Shown here one piece after another: positions 54,843-64,000 of a DNA stretch of 64,000 nt. The notes under the pieces are model-generated. The model did no database searches. It was not told the DNA's origin and saw nothing but the letters and a program-made list of their open reading frames with translations. The translations under genes and the position numbers were made by a program. The stretch's first letter is position 1, and every line of letters starts with the position of its first letter. The stretch comes from Caballeronia megalochromosomata (GTDB lineage: Bacteria; Pseudomonadota; Gammaproteobacteria; Burkholderiales; Burkholderiaceae): positions 1-64,000 of the forward strand of contig LRBF01000013.1 in assembly GCA_001580565.1 (NCBI GenBank). The letters run 5' to 3'.

Positions 54843-55829
54843 TCAGTGCTCCGGCTGAACGACCGCCTGATCGATCGCGCCGAAGATCGACTTGCCGTCT
54901 TCGTCGAACATTTCGATCTTCACGCTGTCGCCGAACTTCATGAACTCCGTCTGCGGCGCGCCGTGCTCGATGGTTTCCAGACACCGCTTCTCGGCGATGC
55001 AGCAGTAGCCGCGTTTCGCGTCCTTGTTCGAGATCGTGCCCGAGCCGACGATCGAGCCCGCGCGCAGATTGCGCGTCTTCGCCGCGTGCGCGATCAGTTG
55101 CCCGAAATGGAACACCATGTCCGTGCCGCAATCCGGCTGGCCGACCTTCTTGCCGTTCCAGTGCACGATCATCGGGCGATGCACGCGGCCTTCGCGCCAC
55201 GCGTCGCCGAGTTCGTCGGGCGTCACGGCGACGGGCGAGAATGCGGTCGCAGGCTTGCTCTGGAAGAAGCCGAAGCCCTTCGCGAGCTCGGCGGGAATGA
55301 GGTTGCGCAACGAAACGTCGTTCACGAGCATCAGCAAACGCACGCTGCGCAGGGCTTCGTCGGGCATCGCGGCCATATGGACATCGGACGTGATGACGGC
55401 AACCTCGGCCTCGAAGTCGATGCCATACGATTCCGTCGCGCACACGATGTCGTCCGTCGGGCCGATGAAGTCATCGCTGCCGCCTTGATACATCAGCGGA
55501 TCGGTCCAGAATTCCGGCGGCATTTCCGCTTTGCGCGCCTTTCGCACCAGTTCGACGTGATTCACGTACGACGAGCCGTCCGCCCACTGGAACGCGCGCG
55601 GCAGCGGCGCCATGCAGGCTTTCGGATCGAACGGGAACGTGTTGCGCGCGCGGCCGAGATTCAGCGCTTCGTATACGTCCATGAGTTGCGGCGCGTAGAA
55701 GGTCCAGTCGTCGAGCGCGCGCTGCAGCGTCGAGACGATTCCATCGGCGATGGCCGCCGTGCGCAGATCGCGCGAAACGACGATCAACTGGCCGTCGCGC
55801 GTGCCGTCCTTCAATGTTGCAAGTTTCAT
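54843..55829 (-). CDS. Fumarylacetoacetate hydrolase family protein
   Basis: 328 residues: an N-terminal FAH-like domain and the metal-binding catalytic core: YGIDFEAEVAVITSDVHMAA (ExE), VNDVSLRNLIPAELAKGFGF (D), and the late RAGSIVGSGTISNKD. FAH proteins cleave C-C bonds in acyl pyruvates. It resembles the fumarylacetoacetase of tyrosine breakdown but is shorter (~420 usual), so a different acylpyruvase substrate is likely. Divergent from the IclR regulator. Confidence 0.87.
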   Translation of the reverse strand: MKLATLKDGTRDGQLIVVSRDLRTAAIADGIVSTLQRALDDWTFYAPQLMDVYEALNLGRARNTFPFDPKACMAPLPRAFQWADGSSYVNHVELVRKARKAEMPPEFWTDPLMYQGGSDDFIGPTDDIVCATESYGIDFEAEVAVITSDVHMAAMPDEALRSVRLLMLVNDVSLRNLIPAELAKGFGFFQSKPATAFSPVAVTPDELGDAWREGRVHRPMIVHWNGKKVGQPDCGTDMVFHFGQLIAHAAKTRNLRAGSIVGSGTISNKDAKRGYCCIAEKRCLETIEHGAPQTEFMKFGDSVKIEMFDEDGKSIFGAIDQAVVQPEH

Positions 55830-55910
55830 GGAGCGGATGAGTGACTTGAGATGACGTTAAGGGAAATCTATTTTACGATGGTGAATCCCCTGGCTGTGCG
55901 TTCGCGCTTC

Positions 55911-56738
55911 ATGCAATCAATCCACTCCGCTGCATCCGACGACGAAGACAACCTCGACGCCAACGACGTCACCGAGGAGAAAACGCGCTCCGGCATTCAA
56001 TCGATCGAAGTCGGCTTCCGGCTGCTCGACGTGCTCACCAATGAGCCGCGCGCGATGATGCTGCGCGATCTCGCGCAGCGCGCGGGCATGAGCCCGGCGA
56101 AGGCGCATCGGTATCTCGTGAGTTTTCTGCGGCTCGGCGTCGCGTCGCAGGATCCGGTGTCGGGGCGCTACGAACTTGGCGGATTTGCCTTGCAGATGGG
56201 TCTCGCGCGGCTCGCGCGCGTCGATGGCGTGAGGCTTGCGCGCATCGCGCTCGCGCAGATGCGCGACCGGCTCGATCAGACGGTCGGCATCGCGGTATGG
56301 GGCAATCAGGGGCCGACCGTCGTGCACTGGATGGAATCGAGTCATCCGGCGAAGGCGTCGCTCAAGCTGGGCGATGTGATGCCGCTGCTCTCGTCCGCGA
56401 CCGGCCTGCTTTTCGCCGCGTATCTGCCGCGCAGCAAGACGCAGCCGATGCTCGAGCGCGAACTCGCCGCCACGAAGCAGACCATCGCCGATGTCGAGCC
56501 CCTATTCGCCGAGGTGCGCGAGCATGGCGCGGCGCGCGTCGAAGGCATGCTGCTGCCGACGATCCACGCGTTCTGCACGCCCGTCTTCGACGCAACGGGC
56601 GAACTCGCGCTCGGGCTCATCGCGCTCGGGCACGAAGGCACGTTCGACACGCGCTGGGGCGGTGAAATCGATGCCGCGCTGCGCGCATGCGCGCACGACC
56701 TGTCGTATGAACTGGGGTACAAGGCGGGCGAGCGCTGA
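55911..56738 (+). CDS. IclR-family transcriptional regulator
   Basis: 275 residues from ATG 55911; ATG 55878 or 55851 give longer readings, the start being uncertain because no strong ribosome site is visible. N-terminal winged HTH: GIQSIEVGFRLLDVLTNEPR and LRDLAQRAGMSPAKAHRYLV. C-terminal effector domain: GLLFAAYLPRSKTQPMLERE. It faces the FAH-type hydrolase gene and probably regulates that row (FAH, substrate-binding protein, hydratase). Confidence 0.85.
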   Translation: MQSIHSAASDDEDNLDANDVTEEKTRSGIQSIEVGFRLLDVLTNEPRAMMLRDLAQRAGMSPAKAHRYLVSFLRLGVASQDPVSGRYELGGFALQMGLARLARVDGVRLARIALAQMRDRLDQTVGIAVWGNQGPTVVHWMESSHPAKASLKLGDVMPLLSSATGLLFAAYLPRSKTQPMLERELAATKQTIADVEPLFAEVREHGAARVEGMLLPTIHAFCTPVFDATGELALGLIALGHEGTFDTRWGGEIDAALRACAHDLSYELGYKAGER

Positions 56739-56833
56739 GCGCGCCCGTCGATGAACGCGAGGAACATCGCTTCCGTCGCGCGTGTCTTACGCGTTTCGCC
56801 TGGCCCGCAATAGCCGCCCTCCACGCCTGCCCG

Positions 56834-58036
56834 ATGTCACTGTTCCCATTTCGCCGTCCTCGCCCCGCGTCGGGCGAACCGCCCGATGCCGCCTCCGAAT
56901 CCGCCACGCCGCGCCGCTGGGCGCGCTGGGTGCTGGTCGTGCTGATCGTCGCGGGGCTGCACTGGAGCGCGATGCGATGGATCGATCACAACCGGCAGCC
57001 GACGAACGCGCCGCCGGAGGCGCCGCCCGTGCAGGTCGAATTACTCACGCCCAAGCCGATCGCGCCGCCCGCGCCGCAGCCGCCCAAACCGGCCGCGCCG
57101 GTGCCCGCGCCCGCTGCGCCCAAACCCGCCGCGCCCACGCCGAAACCGGCGCCCGCTCCCGCAGCGGTTCTGACCGCGGCGACGCCTCAGCCCGACGCGC
57201 CCGCCGCCGCTTCGGGCGTCGCGGCATCCGCGCCGGCGTCTGGTGCCGCGCAAGTGCAAGCGCCGTCGCCCGCATTGCAACCCGCCGCCGCATCCGGCGA
57301 CAAATTCAGTGTCCCGCCCACGGGCGAGTTACGTTACGACACGCTCGTGAACGGCGTGATGAACCAGACCGGCACGATCCACTGGGTCAACGACGGCCAG
57401 CATTACGAAATGGTCGTTTCGATCCCATTGCCTTTCGTCGGTCCGTATGTGTATTCGAGCAAGGGTCATATCGACGGATTCGGCATCGCGCCGGAACAGT
57501 ACTCCGAGCAGCGGGGCCGCCGCGCCGCCGATATCGCCATCTTCAATCGCGAGACGAAGCAGATCGTCTACACGAAGACGCCGCAGAGCCAGCCGCTCGC
57601 GGACGGCGCGCAGGACCGCTTCAGCGTCGTCATGCAACTGGCGAGCCTCGTGCGCGGCGCGCCGGACAAGTACAAGCCGGGCGTCACGCGGCAATTCAGC
57701 GTCGCGGATAACGACAGCAACGAGATCTGGCCGATCGAAACCGTCGGCGACGAAACCGTGCAGGCGCGCGGCGGTTTCACGAGCGCGCGCCATTTCACGC
57801 GCCTGCCCCGCAAGGAAGGCGATCGCCGCAAGCTCGACATCTGGCTCGCGCCGTCGATCGGCTGGCTGCCCGTGCGGATTCTGCAAACCGAGCCCAGCGG
57901 AATGCAGATCGAGCTGCTGTGGGCCGGGAAGCTCACACCGTCGCCGGCAGGACAAGCTGTCACGCCGGGCACGCAAGATGCGTCTGAGGAATCGGCGCCC
58001 GCTGCGCCCGCAACGCCTGACGCGGACAAACCGTAA
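56834..58036 (+). CDS. DUF3108 envelope protein with TonB-like Pro/Ala-rich linker
   Basis: 400 residues: cytoplasmic basic start, one membrane helix (WVLVVLIVAGLHWSAM), a ~100-residue Pro/Ala/Lys linker (PAPAAPKPAAPTPKPAPAP-type), then a DUF3108 beta domain (SVPPTGELRYDTLVNGVMNQ to ~370) with DIWLAPSIGWLPVRILQTEP. DUF3108 proteins are periplasmic with unknown role. The linker suggests the domain reaches across the periplasm. Confidence 0.85.
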   Translation: MSLFPFRRPRPASGEPPDAASESATPRRWARWVLVVLIVAGLHWSAMRWIDHNRQPTNAPPEAPPVQVELLTPKPIAPPAPQPPKPAAPVPAPAAPKPAAPTPKPAPAPAAVLTAATPQPDAPAAASGVAASAPASGAAQVQAPSPALQPAAASGDKFSVPPTGELRYDTLVNGVMNQTGTIHWVNDGQHYEMVVSIPLPFVGPYVYSSKGHIDGFGIAPEQYSEQRGRRAADIAIFNRETKQIVYTKTPQSQPLADGAQDRFSVVMQLASLVRGAPDKYKPGVTRQFSVADNDSNEIWPIETVGDETVQARGGFTSARHFTRLPRKEGDRRKLDIWLAPSIGWLPVRILQTEPSGMQIELLWAGKLTPSPAGQAVTPGTQDASEESAPAAPATPDADKP

Positions 58037-58137
58037 CGCGGCCGTCACACTTCGTGACAGGGCGCGGACGAAAGCGCGACATCAGGCGCAATCCAATCGG
58101 AAACAGCATCGAAAACCGCAGTCCTTACGGAGCCGAT

Positions 58138-58926
58138 ATGCAGTTGACGATCAATCGCATCGACACACGCTATGTTCTCGACAACGAAGGCGGCGGCCCC
58201 TGGGTCGTCTTCATTCATCAGCTTGCCGGCGATCTCTCGGTGTGGGACCAGATGGCCGGCTACTTCCGCAATGAGTTCACGGTCCTGCGCTACGACCTGC
58301 GCGGACACGGCGAAACGGCCGTTGCGCCGGAGCCGTTCACCATCGACGATCTCGCTGACGATCTAGCGCAACTCCTCGACAAACTGGGCGCGCCGTCGGC
58401 GCACGTGGTCGGATTGTCGATCGGCGGCATGGTCGCGCAGAAGTTCGCGATCAACCATGCGGACACAGTGGAATCGCTGACCGTCGTGGGCGCGCCGGCC
58501 CGCATTCCCGAGGACGCGCGTCCGACATTCGCGCAACGGGCAGCTTCCGTGCGCGAAAACGGGACAGCGAGTATCGTGGACACGACACTCGAACGCTGGC
58601 TCACGCCTGAATTCCGCAAGGCGCATCCCGAAGTGGTCGAGCAGATCGGGGATACGATCGCGCGCACACCCGCGGAAGGGTTTGCACGCGCGGCGGAGGC
58701 GGTCAGCCGTTTCGATGCAATAGACAAACTGGCCTCCGTGAAGAAGCGCACGCTCGTCGTCGCGGGCCAGCACGATGTTGGCACGCCACATGCTGCTTCA
58801 AAGGTCGTCTCAGACACGGTGCCGGGCGCGCGATTCGAATTACTCAACGCGGCGCACCTTTCACCGGTGGAGGAATCGCAGCGCTTTTCCGCGCTACTGG
58901 CGGGCTTTTTACGCGATTCCACCTGA
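58138..58926 (+). CDS. Alpha/beta hydrolase (PcaD/3-oxoadipate enol-lactonase-like)
   Basis: 262 residues: HG-type oxyanion strand VVFIHQLAGDLSVWDQMAGY, LRYDLRGHGETAVAP, nucleophile HVVGLSIGGMVAQKFA (GxSxGG), and late Asp in VAGQHDVGTP with His in NAAHLSPVEE. Similar to 3-oxoadipate enol-lactonase, but without the rest of a beta-ketoadipate operon nearby, so the substrate is open. ATG 58138 is used because the upstream reading is basic and non-family-like. Confidence 0.8.
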   Translation: MQLTINRIDTRYVLDNEGGGPWVVFIHQLAGDLSVWDQMAGYFRNEFTVLRYDLRGHGETAVAPEPFTIDDLADDLAQLLDKLGAPSAHVVGLSIGGMVAQKFAINHADTVESLTVVGAPARIPEDARPTFAQRAASVRENGTASIVDTTLERWLTPEFRKAHPEVVEQIGDTIARTPAEGFARAAEAVSRFDAIDKLASVKKRTLVVAGQHDVGTPHAASKVVSDTVPGARFELLNAAHLSPVEESQRFSALLAGFLRDST

Positions 58927-59062
58927 TTCTCCTGTTTTTGTTGCAGAAGAAAGCCTCGATACAACCGGCATCACGTCGAGGCCACCCCTTGAATTCCAAC
59001 CCAGTCGCTCCAACTAAGCGTCAGGATTGCCACGGAGCAAACAAGGAATAAGGAGTGTCGCC

Positions 59063-59320
59063 ATGCAAATGATCTACAACAGCCCCAACTATTGCGTCGT
59101 CGAATTTCCGCCGCAAGACAACCATCTCGCCATGAAGGCGGGCGGCTACGAGATCGTCGACAAGAACACGCAGCGGGAGATCTTCATCGATGGCGCGCTC
59201 GCCGCGAAGTTTCGCGAGCACGTGCAGCAACTGATCGCGGAAGAACCTTCGCTCGAGGATGTCGATGAATTCCTCGGCCAGTTCGATATTCTGATGAATC
59301 AACCCGTCGTGCTCCACTGA
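59063..59320 (+). CDS. DUF3567 protein
   Basis: 85 residues from ATG 59063, behind AAGGAGTG. Contains [20 protein letters not shown] then [20 protein letters not shown], the DUF3567 family pattern conserved in Burkholderiales, function unknown. A strong terminator follows the stop. Confidence 0.82.
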   Translation: MQMIYNSPNYCVVEFPPQDNHLAMKAGGYEIVDKNTQREIFIDGALAAKFREHVQQLIAEEPSLEDVDEFLGQFDILMNQPVVLH

Positions 59321-59405
59321 TGCATGCACGCGCGCGGGCGGCCTGCCGCCGTCCGCGCCCGCCGCCGCGCGGACCCGCGGCCCAGGCGACACCCGTCGTT
59401 TCACG

Positions 59406-59439
59406 AAAACCCCGCCCCCGAAACCGGCGGGGTTTTTTT
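59406..59439 (+). terminator. Rho-independent terminator after DUF3567 gene
   Basis: AACCCCGCC / GGCGGGGTT stem (59408-59416 and 59426-59434), followed by a seven-base T-run. It separates the DUF3567 gene from metH. Confidence 0.9.
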
Positions 59440-59520
59440 CGCCGGTCTCGTGCCGATCCACGCCCGTCCCGCGGAAGCGACCGCCCCGCGCTGCGGCTAC
59501 AATGTCAGGCTATTTCACAT

Positions 59521-60603
59521 ATGGTGCAGGCCTCGTCCGTCATGACCCAGAACGCCCTTCCGAAAGCCCCCGCGCGCGCTTACACGCGCGGCGCCGCGCT
59601 GCCCGCGCTGCTGCAAAAGCGCATCCTGATCCTCGACGGCGCGATGGGCACGATGATCCAGCGCTATAAGCTCGACGAAGCCGCATATCGTGGCGAGCGC
59701 TTCAAGGACTATGGCCGCGACATCAAGGGCAATAACGAGTTGCTGTCGATCACGCAGCCGCAGGTCATCCGCGAGATTCACGAGCAGTATCTGGCTGCCG
59801 GCGCGGACATTCTCGAGACGAACACATTCGGCGCCACGCGCGTCGCGCAGGCCGACTACGGCATGGAAGATCTTGCCGCCGAGATGAATATCGAGTCGGT
59901 GAAGCTCGCGCGCGAAGCCTGCGACAAATACACGACGCCGGACAAGCCGCGCTTCGTCGCGGGCGCGATCGGACCGACGCCGAAGACCGCGAGCATTTCG
60001 CCCGACGTGAACGATCCGGGCGCGCGCAACGTCACGTTCGACGAACTGCGCGAGGCGTACTACGAACAGGCGAAGGCGCTGCTCGATGCGGGCTGCGACC
60101 TGTTTCTCGTCGAAACCATCTTCGACACGCTGAACGCGAAGGCCGCCTTGTTCGCGCTCGATCAACTGTTCGACGACACCGGCGAACTCGTGCCGATCAT
60201 GATCTCGGGCACCGTCACCGATGCATCGGGCCGCATCCTGTCCGGGCAAACGGTGGAGGCGTTCTGGAACTCGCTGCGTCACGCGAAGCCGCTCACGTTC
60301 GGCCTGAACTGCGCGCTCGGCGCGGCGCTGATGCGGCCGTACATCGCCGAACTGGCGAAGCTGTGCGACACCTACGTGTCCTGCTATCCGAACGCGGGCC
60401 TGCCCAATCCGATGAGCGATACGGGCTTCGACGAAACGCCGGACGTCACGTCGGGATTGCTGAAGGAGTTCGCGACGGCGGGCCTCGTGAACATCGCGGG
60501 CGGCTGCTGCGGCACGACGCCGGAGCACATCGCGGAGATCGCGAAAGCGCTCGCGGAAGTGAAGCCGCGCGCGTTCCCGTCGCAGTATCGCGAGGTTGCG
60601 TAA
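59521..60603 (+). CDS. metH: Homocysteine S-methyltransferase module of methionine synthase (split MetH, part 1)
   Basis: About 360 residues, the N-terminal homocysteine-binding module: [40 protein letters not shown], the zinc cysteine FGLNCALG (GxNC), and the [14 protein letters not shown] zinc cysteines near the end. In Burkholderiales MetH is commonly split into this gene and a second for the folate, B12 and reactivation modules; the second follows 34 bases later. The start could be ATG 59521 or 59542. A TACAAT hexamer at about 59498 may be the -10. Confidence 0.92.
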   Translation: MVQASSVMTQNALPKAPARAYTRGAALPALLQKRILILDGAMGTMIQRYKLDEAAYRGERFKDYGRDIKGNNELLSITQPQVIREIHEQYLAAGADILETNTFGATRVAQADYGMEDLAAEMNIESVKLAREACDKYTTPDKPRFVAGAIGPTPKTASISPDVNDPGARNVTFDELREAYYEQAKALLDAGCDLFLVETIFDTLNAKAALFALDQLFDDTGELVPIMISGTVTDASGRILSGQTVEAFWNSLRHAKPLTFGLNCALGAALMRPYIAELAKLCDTYVSCYPNAGLPNPMSDTGFDETPDVTSGLLKEFATAGLVNIAGGCCGTTPEHIAEIAKALAEVKPRAFPSQYREVA

Positions 60604-60637
60604 AAGCGCGCCTGACATCGAACAAGAGATAACACAC

Positions 60638-63355
60638 ATGACCGATCACACGATGCGTCTCTCCGGCCTCGAGCCGTTCAACGTCACCGACGGCTCGCTC
60701 TTCATCAACGTCGGCGAGCGCACGAACGTGACCGGCTCGAAAGCCTTCGCGCGCATGATCCTGAACAACCAGTTCGACGAAGCGCTCGCCGTCGCGCGGC
60801 AGCAGGTCGAAAACGGTGCGCAGGTCATCGACATCAACATGGACGAGGCCATGCTCGATTCGAAAGCCGCGATGGTGCGCTTTCTGAATCTGATCGCATC
60901 GGAGCCGGATATCGCGCGCGTGCCGATCATGATCGACTCGTCGAAATGGGAGGTGATCGAAGCGGGCCTGAAGTGCGTGCAAGGCAAGGCGATCGTCAAC
61001 TCGATCTCGCTCAAGGAAGGCGAAGACGCGTTCAGGCATCACGCGAAACTGATCCGCCGATACGGCGCGGCATCGGTCGTGATGGCGTTCGACGAAAAGG
61101 GCCAGGCGGACACGTTCCAGCGCAAGACTGAAATCTGCAAGCGCTCGTACGACATCCTCGTGAACGAAGTCGGCTTCGAGCCGGAAGACATCATCTTCGA
61201 TCCGAACATCTTCGCCATCGCGACCGGCATCGAGGAGCACAACAATTACGCAGTCGATTTCATCAACGCGACGCGCTGGATCAAGCAGAACCTGCCGCAC
61301 GCGAAGGTGAGCGGCGGCGTCTCGAACGTGTCGTTTTCGTTTCGCGGCAATGATCCGGTGCGCGAAGCGATCCACACCGTGTTCCTGTATCACGCGATTC
61401 AGGCGGGCATGGACATGGGCATCGTCAATGCCGGGCAGCTCGGCGTCTACGCCGATCTCGACGCCGAGTTGCGCGAAAAAGTGGAAGACGTCGTGCTGAA
61501 CCGCCGCGACGACGGCACGGATCGCCTGCTCGAAGTCGCCGACAAGTTCAAGACGGGCGCCGCGAAGAAGGAAGAGAACCTCGAATGGCGCAATCAGCCG
61601 GTCGAGGCGCGGCTGTCGCATGCGCTCGTGCACGGCATCACGAACTTCATCGTCGAAGATACCGAGGAAGTGCGCGCGAAGATCGAGAAGGCCGGCGGCC
61701 GTCCGATCAACGTGATCGAAGGGCCGCTGATGGACGGCATGAACATCGTCGGCGACCTGTTCGGCGCGGGCAAGATGTTCCTGCCGCAAGTGGTGAAGTC
61801 GGCGCGCGTGATGAAGCAGGCGGTCGCGCATCTGATTCCGTTCATCGAAGAAGAGAAGAAGCGTCTCGCCGATGCCGGCGCGGACGTGCGCCCGAAGGGC
61901 AAGATCGTCATCGCGACCGTGAAGGGCGATGTGCACGATATCGGCAAGAACATCGTGTCGGTCGTGCTTCAGTGCAACAACTTCGAAGTGGTCAACATGG
62001 GCGTGATGGTGCCCTGCGCGACCATCCTGCAGAAGGCGAAGGAAGAAGGCGCGGACATCATCGGGCTGTCGGGCCTTATCACGCCGAGTCTCGAAGAGAT
62101 GGCCTACGTCGCATCGGAAATGCAGCGCGACGAGTACTTCCGCGGCAAGCAGACGCCTTTGCTCATCGGTGGCGCGACGACCTCGCGCGTGCATACCGCC
62201 GTCAAGATCGCGCCGCATTACGAGGGGCCTGTCGTGTACGTGCCGGATGCATCGCGTTCGGTGTCGGTTGCATCGAGCCTGCTGTCGGACGAAGGCGCGG
62301 CGAAGTATCTCGATGAACTGAAGACCGATTACGACCGCATCCGCACACAGCACGCCAACAAGAAAGCGCAGCCGATGGTCACCTACGACGAGGCGCGCGC
62401 CAACAAGACGAAGATCGACTGGAGCGCGTACACGCCGAAGAAGCCGACCTTCATCGGCCGGCGCGTGTTCAAAAACTATGACCTCGCGGATCTGGCGAAC
62501 TACATCGACTGGGGCCCGTTCTTCCAGACGTGGGATCTCGCGGGCCCGTACCCGGCGATTCTGAATGACGAGATCGTCGGCGAATCGGCGCGGCGCGTGT
62601 TCTCCGACGGCAAGTCCATGCTCTCGCGGCTGATTCAGGGCCGCTGGCTGACGGCGAACGGCGTCGTCATGCTGCTGCCCGCGAACACCGTGAACGACGA
62701 CGACATCGAAATCTACACGGACGAATCGCGCACGCAGGTGGCGATGACCTGGCGCAATCTGCGTCAGCAGAGCGTGCGTCCGGTGGTCGACGGCGTGAAG
62801 CGCCCGAACCGCTCGCTCGCCGATTTCATCGCGCCGAAGGACTCGGGCGTGAAGGACTACATCGGTCTGTTCGCGGTGACGGCGGGCCTGGGCGTCGACA
62901 AAAAGGAACAACAGTTCGAAGCCGATCACGACGACTACAGCGCGATCATGCTCAAGGCCCTGGCCGACCGTTTCGCGGAAGCTTTCGCCGAAGCGCTGCA
63001 CGCGCGCGTGCGCCGCGAACTGTGGGGCTATGCGCAGAACGAGACGCTCGACAACCATGCGCTGATCGCGGAAAAGTACGCCGGCGTTCGTCCGGCGCCG
63101 GGCTATCCGGCGTGCCCGGACCACCTCGTGAAGCGCGATATGTTCGAAGTGCTTCAGGCGGAGGAAATCGGCATGAGCGTGACCGAGTCGCTCGCGATGC
63201 TGCCGGCCGCGAGCGTGTCGGGCTTCTATCTCGCGCATCCCGAGAGCACGTACTTCTCGGTGGGGAAGATCGGCGACGACCAGCTCGCGAGCTATGCCGA
63301 ACGCATGGCGATGTCGACAGCCGATGCCGAACGCGCGCTCGCGCCGCAGCGCTGA
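60638..63355 (+). CDS. metH: Methionine synthase, folate/B12/reactivation modules (split MetH, part 2)
   Basis: 905 residues: pterin-binding methyltetrahydrofolate domain ([20 protein letters not shown]), B12 cap and binding domain ([20 protein letters not shown] with the lower-ligand DxHxxG histidine; [20 protein letters not shown]), and the C-terminal SAM-dependent activation domain ([20 protein letters not shown], ... [20 protein letters not shown]). It transfers methyl from methyl-folate via cobalamin to homocysteine bound by part 1. ATG 60638 follows an AAGAGAT site. Confidence 0.95.
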   Translation: MTDHTMRLSGLEPFNVTDGSLFINVGERTNVTGSKAFARMILNNQFDEALAVARQQVENGAQVIDINMDEAMLDSKAAMVRFLNLIASEPDIARVPIMIDSSKWEVIEAGLKCVQGKAIVNSISLKEGEDAFRHHAKLIRRYGAASVVMAFDEKGQADTFQRKTEICKRSYDILVNEVGFEPEDIIFDPNIFAIATGIEEHNNYAVDFINATRWIKQNLPHAKVSGGVSNVSFSFRGNDPVREAIHTVFLYHAIQAGMDMGIVNAGQLGVYADLDAELREKVEDVVLNRRDDGTDRLLEVADKFKTGAAKKEENLEWRNQPVEARLSHALVHGITNFIVEDTEEVRAKIEKAGGRPINVIEGPLMDGMNIVGDLFGAGKMFLPQVVKSARVMKQAVAHLIPFIEEEKKRLADAGADVRPKGKIVIATVKGDVHDIGKNIVSVVLQCNNFEVVNMGVMVPCATILQKAKEEGADIIGLSGLITPSLEEMAYVASEMQRDEYFRGKQTPLLIGGATTSRVHTAVKIAPHYEGPVVYVPDASRSVSVASSLLSDEGAAKYLDELKTDYDRIRTQHANKKAQPMVTYDEARANKTKIDWSAYTPKKPTFIGRRVFKNYDLADLANYIDWGPFFQTWDLAGPYPAILNDEIVGESARRVFSDGKSMLSRLIQGRWLTANGVVMLLPANTVNDDDIEIYTDESRTQVAMTWRNLRQQSVRPVVDGVKRPNRSLADFIAPKDSGVKDYIGLFAVTAGLGVDKKEQQFEADHDDYSAIMLKALADRFAEAFAEALHARVRRELWGYAQNETLDNHALIAEKYAGVRPAPGYPACPDHLVKRDMFEVLQAEEIGMSVTESLAMLPAASVSGFYLAHPESTYFSVGKIGDDQLASYAERMAMSTADAERALAPQR

Positions 63356-63489
63356 AGAACATATCGCGCGCGTGATGACGGGAATATGCACGGAACCGGC
63401 GGGAAATTTTTGGTTTCCGTAGACTTGTCAGCGCGAAAAGCCGTCGTCATGACGGTCAACGCACTCTTTTCGTCAACGGAGAAAGTCGC

Positions 63490-63696
63490 ATGAAGAAGAT
63501 GACGTCCGCCGTAACCGTAGCAATCACCGCGGCTTTGCTTGCAGCATCGAGTTCCGCTGCGTTCGCGCAAGCGAGCAGCACCGAGGCCTCCTCGTACTCG
63601 CCGCCGCAGACCGAGCACAAGAAGAAGCCCAAGAAGCCGAAAAAGCCGCACACGCCCGCGAAGCCCGCAGGCATGGAAAGCGGCCAGTCGCAGTAA
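63490..63696 (+). CDS. Small secreted Lys/Pro-rich protein
   Basis: 68 residues: signal peptide (TSAVTVAITAALLAASSSAAFA) then a short S/T/Y stretch and a KKKPKKPKKPHTPAKPAG tail. Likely periplasmic or secreted. Such small KP-rich proteins are known in Burkholderia without function. ATG follows GGAGAAAG. A bidirectional terminator is downstream. Confidence 0.75.
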   Translation: MKKMTSAVTVAITAALLAASSSAAFAQASSTEASSYSPPQTEHKKKPKKPKKPHTPAKPAGMESGQSQ

Positions 63697-63746
63697 TTCG
63701 CAGCACAGCGACCGAAGCCGTCAGACGTTTCATCGGAAGAAAAAAA

Positions 63747-63772
63747 CCCGCATCGGCAGCACGCGATGCGGG
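63747..63772. terminator. Bidirectional terminator
   Basis: CCCGCATCG / CGATGCGGG (63747-63755 and 63764-63772), with A-run to its left and T-run to its right. Serves the small secreted gene (+) and the DUF1840 gene (-). Confidence 0.9.
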
Positions 63773-63802
63773 TTTTTCTTGGTCAGCGCGCCGGATGGGC
63801 GA

Positions 63803-64000
63803 TCAGACGCCCCAGAGAATATCCGCGTTTTGCTTTTGCGCGAGCCGCAGCATGTCGATGAACGGAAAGGCGCGCTGCGCGAGTCCGACCGGATGCTCGT
63901 GCGGCACGTGACCTTCCTCGCCTTCGTGAAAATGGCCTTCGTGCTCCGCGCGCTCTTTCTTGTCGGTGGCGACGGCCGCTTCGAGTTTCTGGATGGCCGC
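63803..64000 (-). CDS. DUF1840 protein (partial, C-terminal 65 residues)
   Basis: Open from the right edge to a stop at 63803. The readable end is rich in His/Glu (HEGHFHEGEEGHVPHEHP) and finishes FIDMLRLAQKQNADILWGV, the hallmark C-terminus of DUF1840 proteins in Burkholderiales. Function unknown; the His-rich part may bind metal. The 5' part lies outside the window. Confidence 0.8.
   Translation of the reverse strand, partial: AAIQKLEAAVATDKKERAEHEGHFHEGEEGHVPHEHPVGLAQRAFPFIDMLRLAQKQNADILWGV

Noticed and set aside
59440-59520. SAH or cobalamin riboswitch before metH
   Set aside because: The leader after the terminator is about 80 bases and lacks the conserved cores of these riboswitches; only a TACAAT hexamer is visible.
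60446-63391. Very long open frame (981 codons) on the minus strand opposite metH
   Set aside because: It is the reverse-strand shadow of metH caused by high-GC codon use; composition is His/Arg-rich and no domain fits.
1-64000. CRISPR array
   Set aside because: No regularly spaced direct repeats of 24-40 bases were seen.
1-64000. tRNA or rRNA gene marking the island end
   Set aside because: No cloverleaf-like or rRNA-like segment recognised; the attachment site is inside comM.

Overview
This window comes from a Burkholderia-type betaproteobacterium; Paraburkholderia or Caballeronia is the best guess. The evidence is the GC-rich coding style with G/C third positions, a split metH, phaM, a dctA-dctB-dctD locus, lipB-lipA next to the ybeD-type gene and dat, and birA-coaX fused by a start/stop overlap. 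These look like chromosomal housekeeping genes. The genus is inferred from gene content, not from any search.

The window has two halves. Bases 1 to about 26,573 are a lower-GC accessory island. Bases 26,574 to 64,000 are ordinary core chromosome. The junction lies inside comM: only the last third of ComM is present, at 26574-27173, with no start of its own. The 5' part of comM is not in the window, so the island probably runs past the left edge and includes the partial imuA at position 1. No integrase or transposase is visible.

The island is mainly anti-phage and DNA-repair cargo. At the left are an SOS-controlled imuA (LexA box at 335-350), an SRAP/YedK-like protein, several small unknown genes, two lipoproteins and an orphan double-glycine leader-type peptide. 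Next is a Septu-like ATPase/HNH pair (5775-8184, + strand). Facing it is a four-gene minus-strand block made of Gabija (gajA, gajB) and a second, unrelated Septu-like pair (8776-14652). Then come a frameshifted HNH gene, a small secreted protein, an XRE/DUF6088 pair, an uncharacterised minus-strand cluster (HAD phosphatase, two unknowns, metallophosphoesterase, another unknown) and a lone XRE regulator. The last item is a QatABCD defence operon in which qatA has lost an internal segment and its reading frame.

The core half runs: an unknown lipoprotein, a TlpA-like thioredoxin, the C4-dicarboxylate system dctA/dctB/dctD (dctA has a clear sigma-54 promoter and an upstream palindrome), lipoate synthesis (lipB-lipA), a D-amino-acid transaminase, a D,D-carboxypeptidase, an MCE-type lipid transport operon, a decayed HigB-type toxin with an intact antitoxin, birA-coaX, a heptose-phosphate adenylyltransferase, a ferritin-fold protein, a B12-binding MerR regulator, phaM, an enoyl-CoA hydratase / substrate-binding protein / fumarylacetoacetase-type hydrolase row with a divergent IclR regulator, and split metH.

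The candidates for new biology are the unnamed 17,628-20,776 gene row and the tandem Gabija-Septu block.
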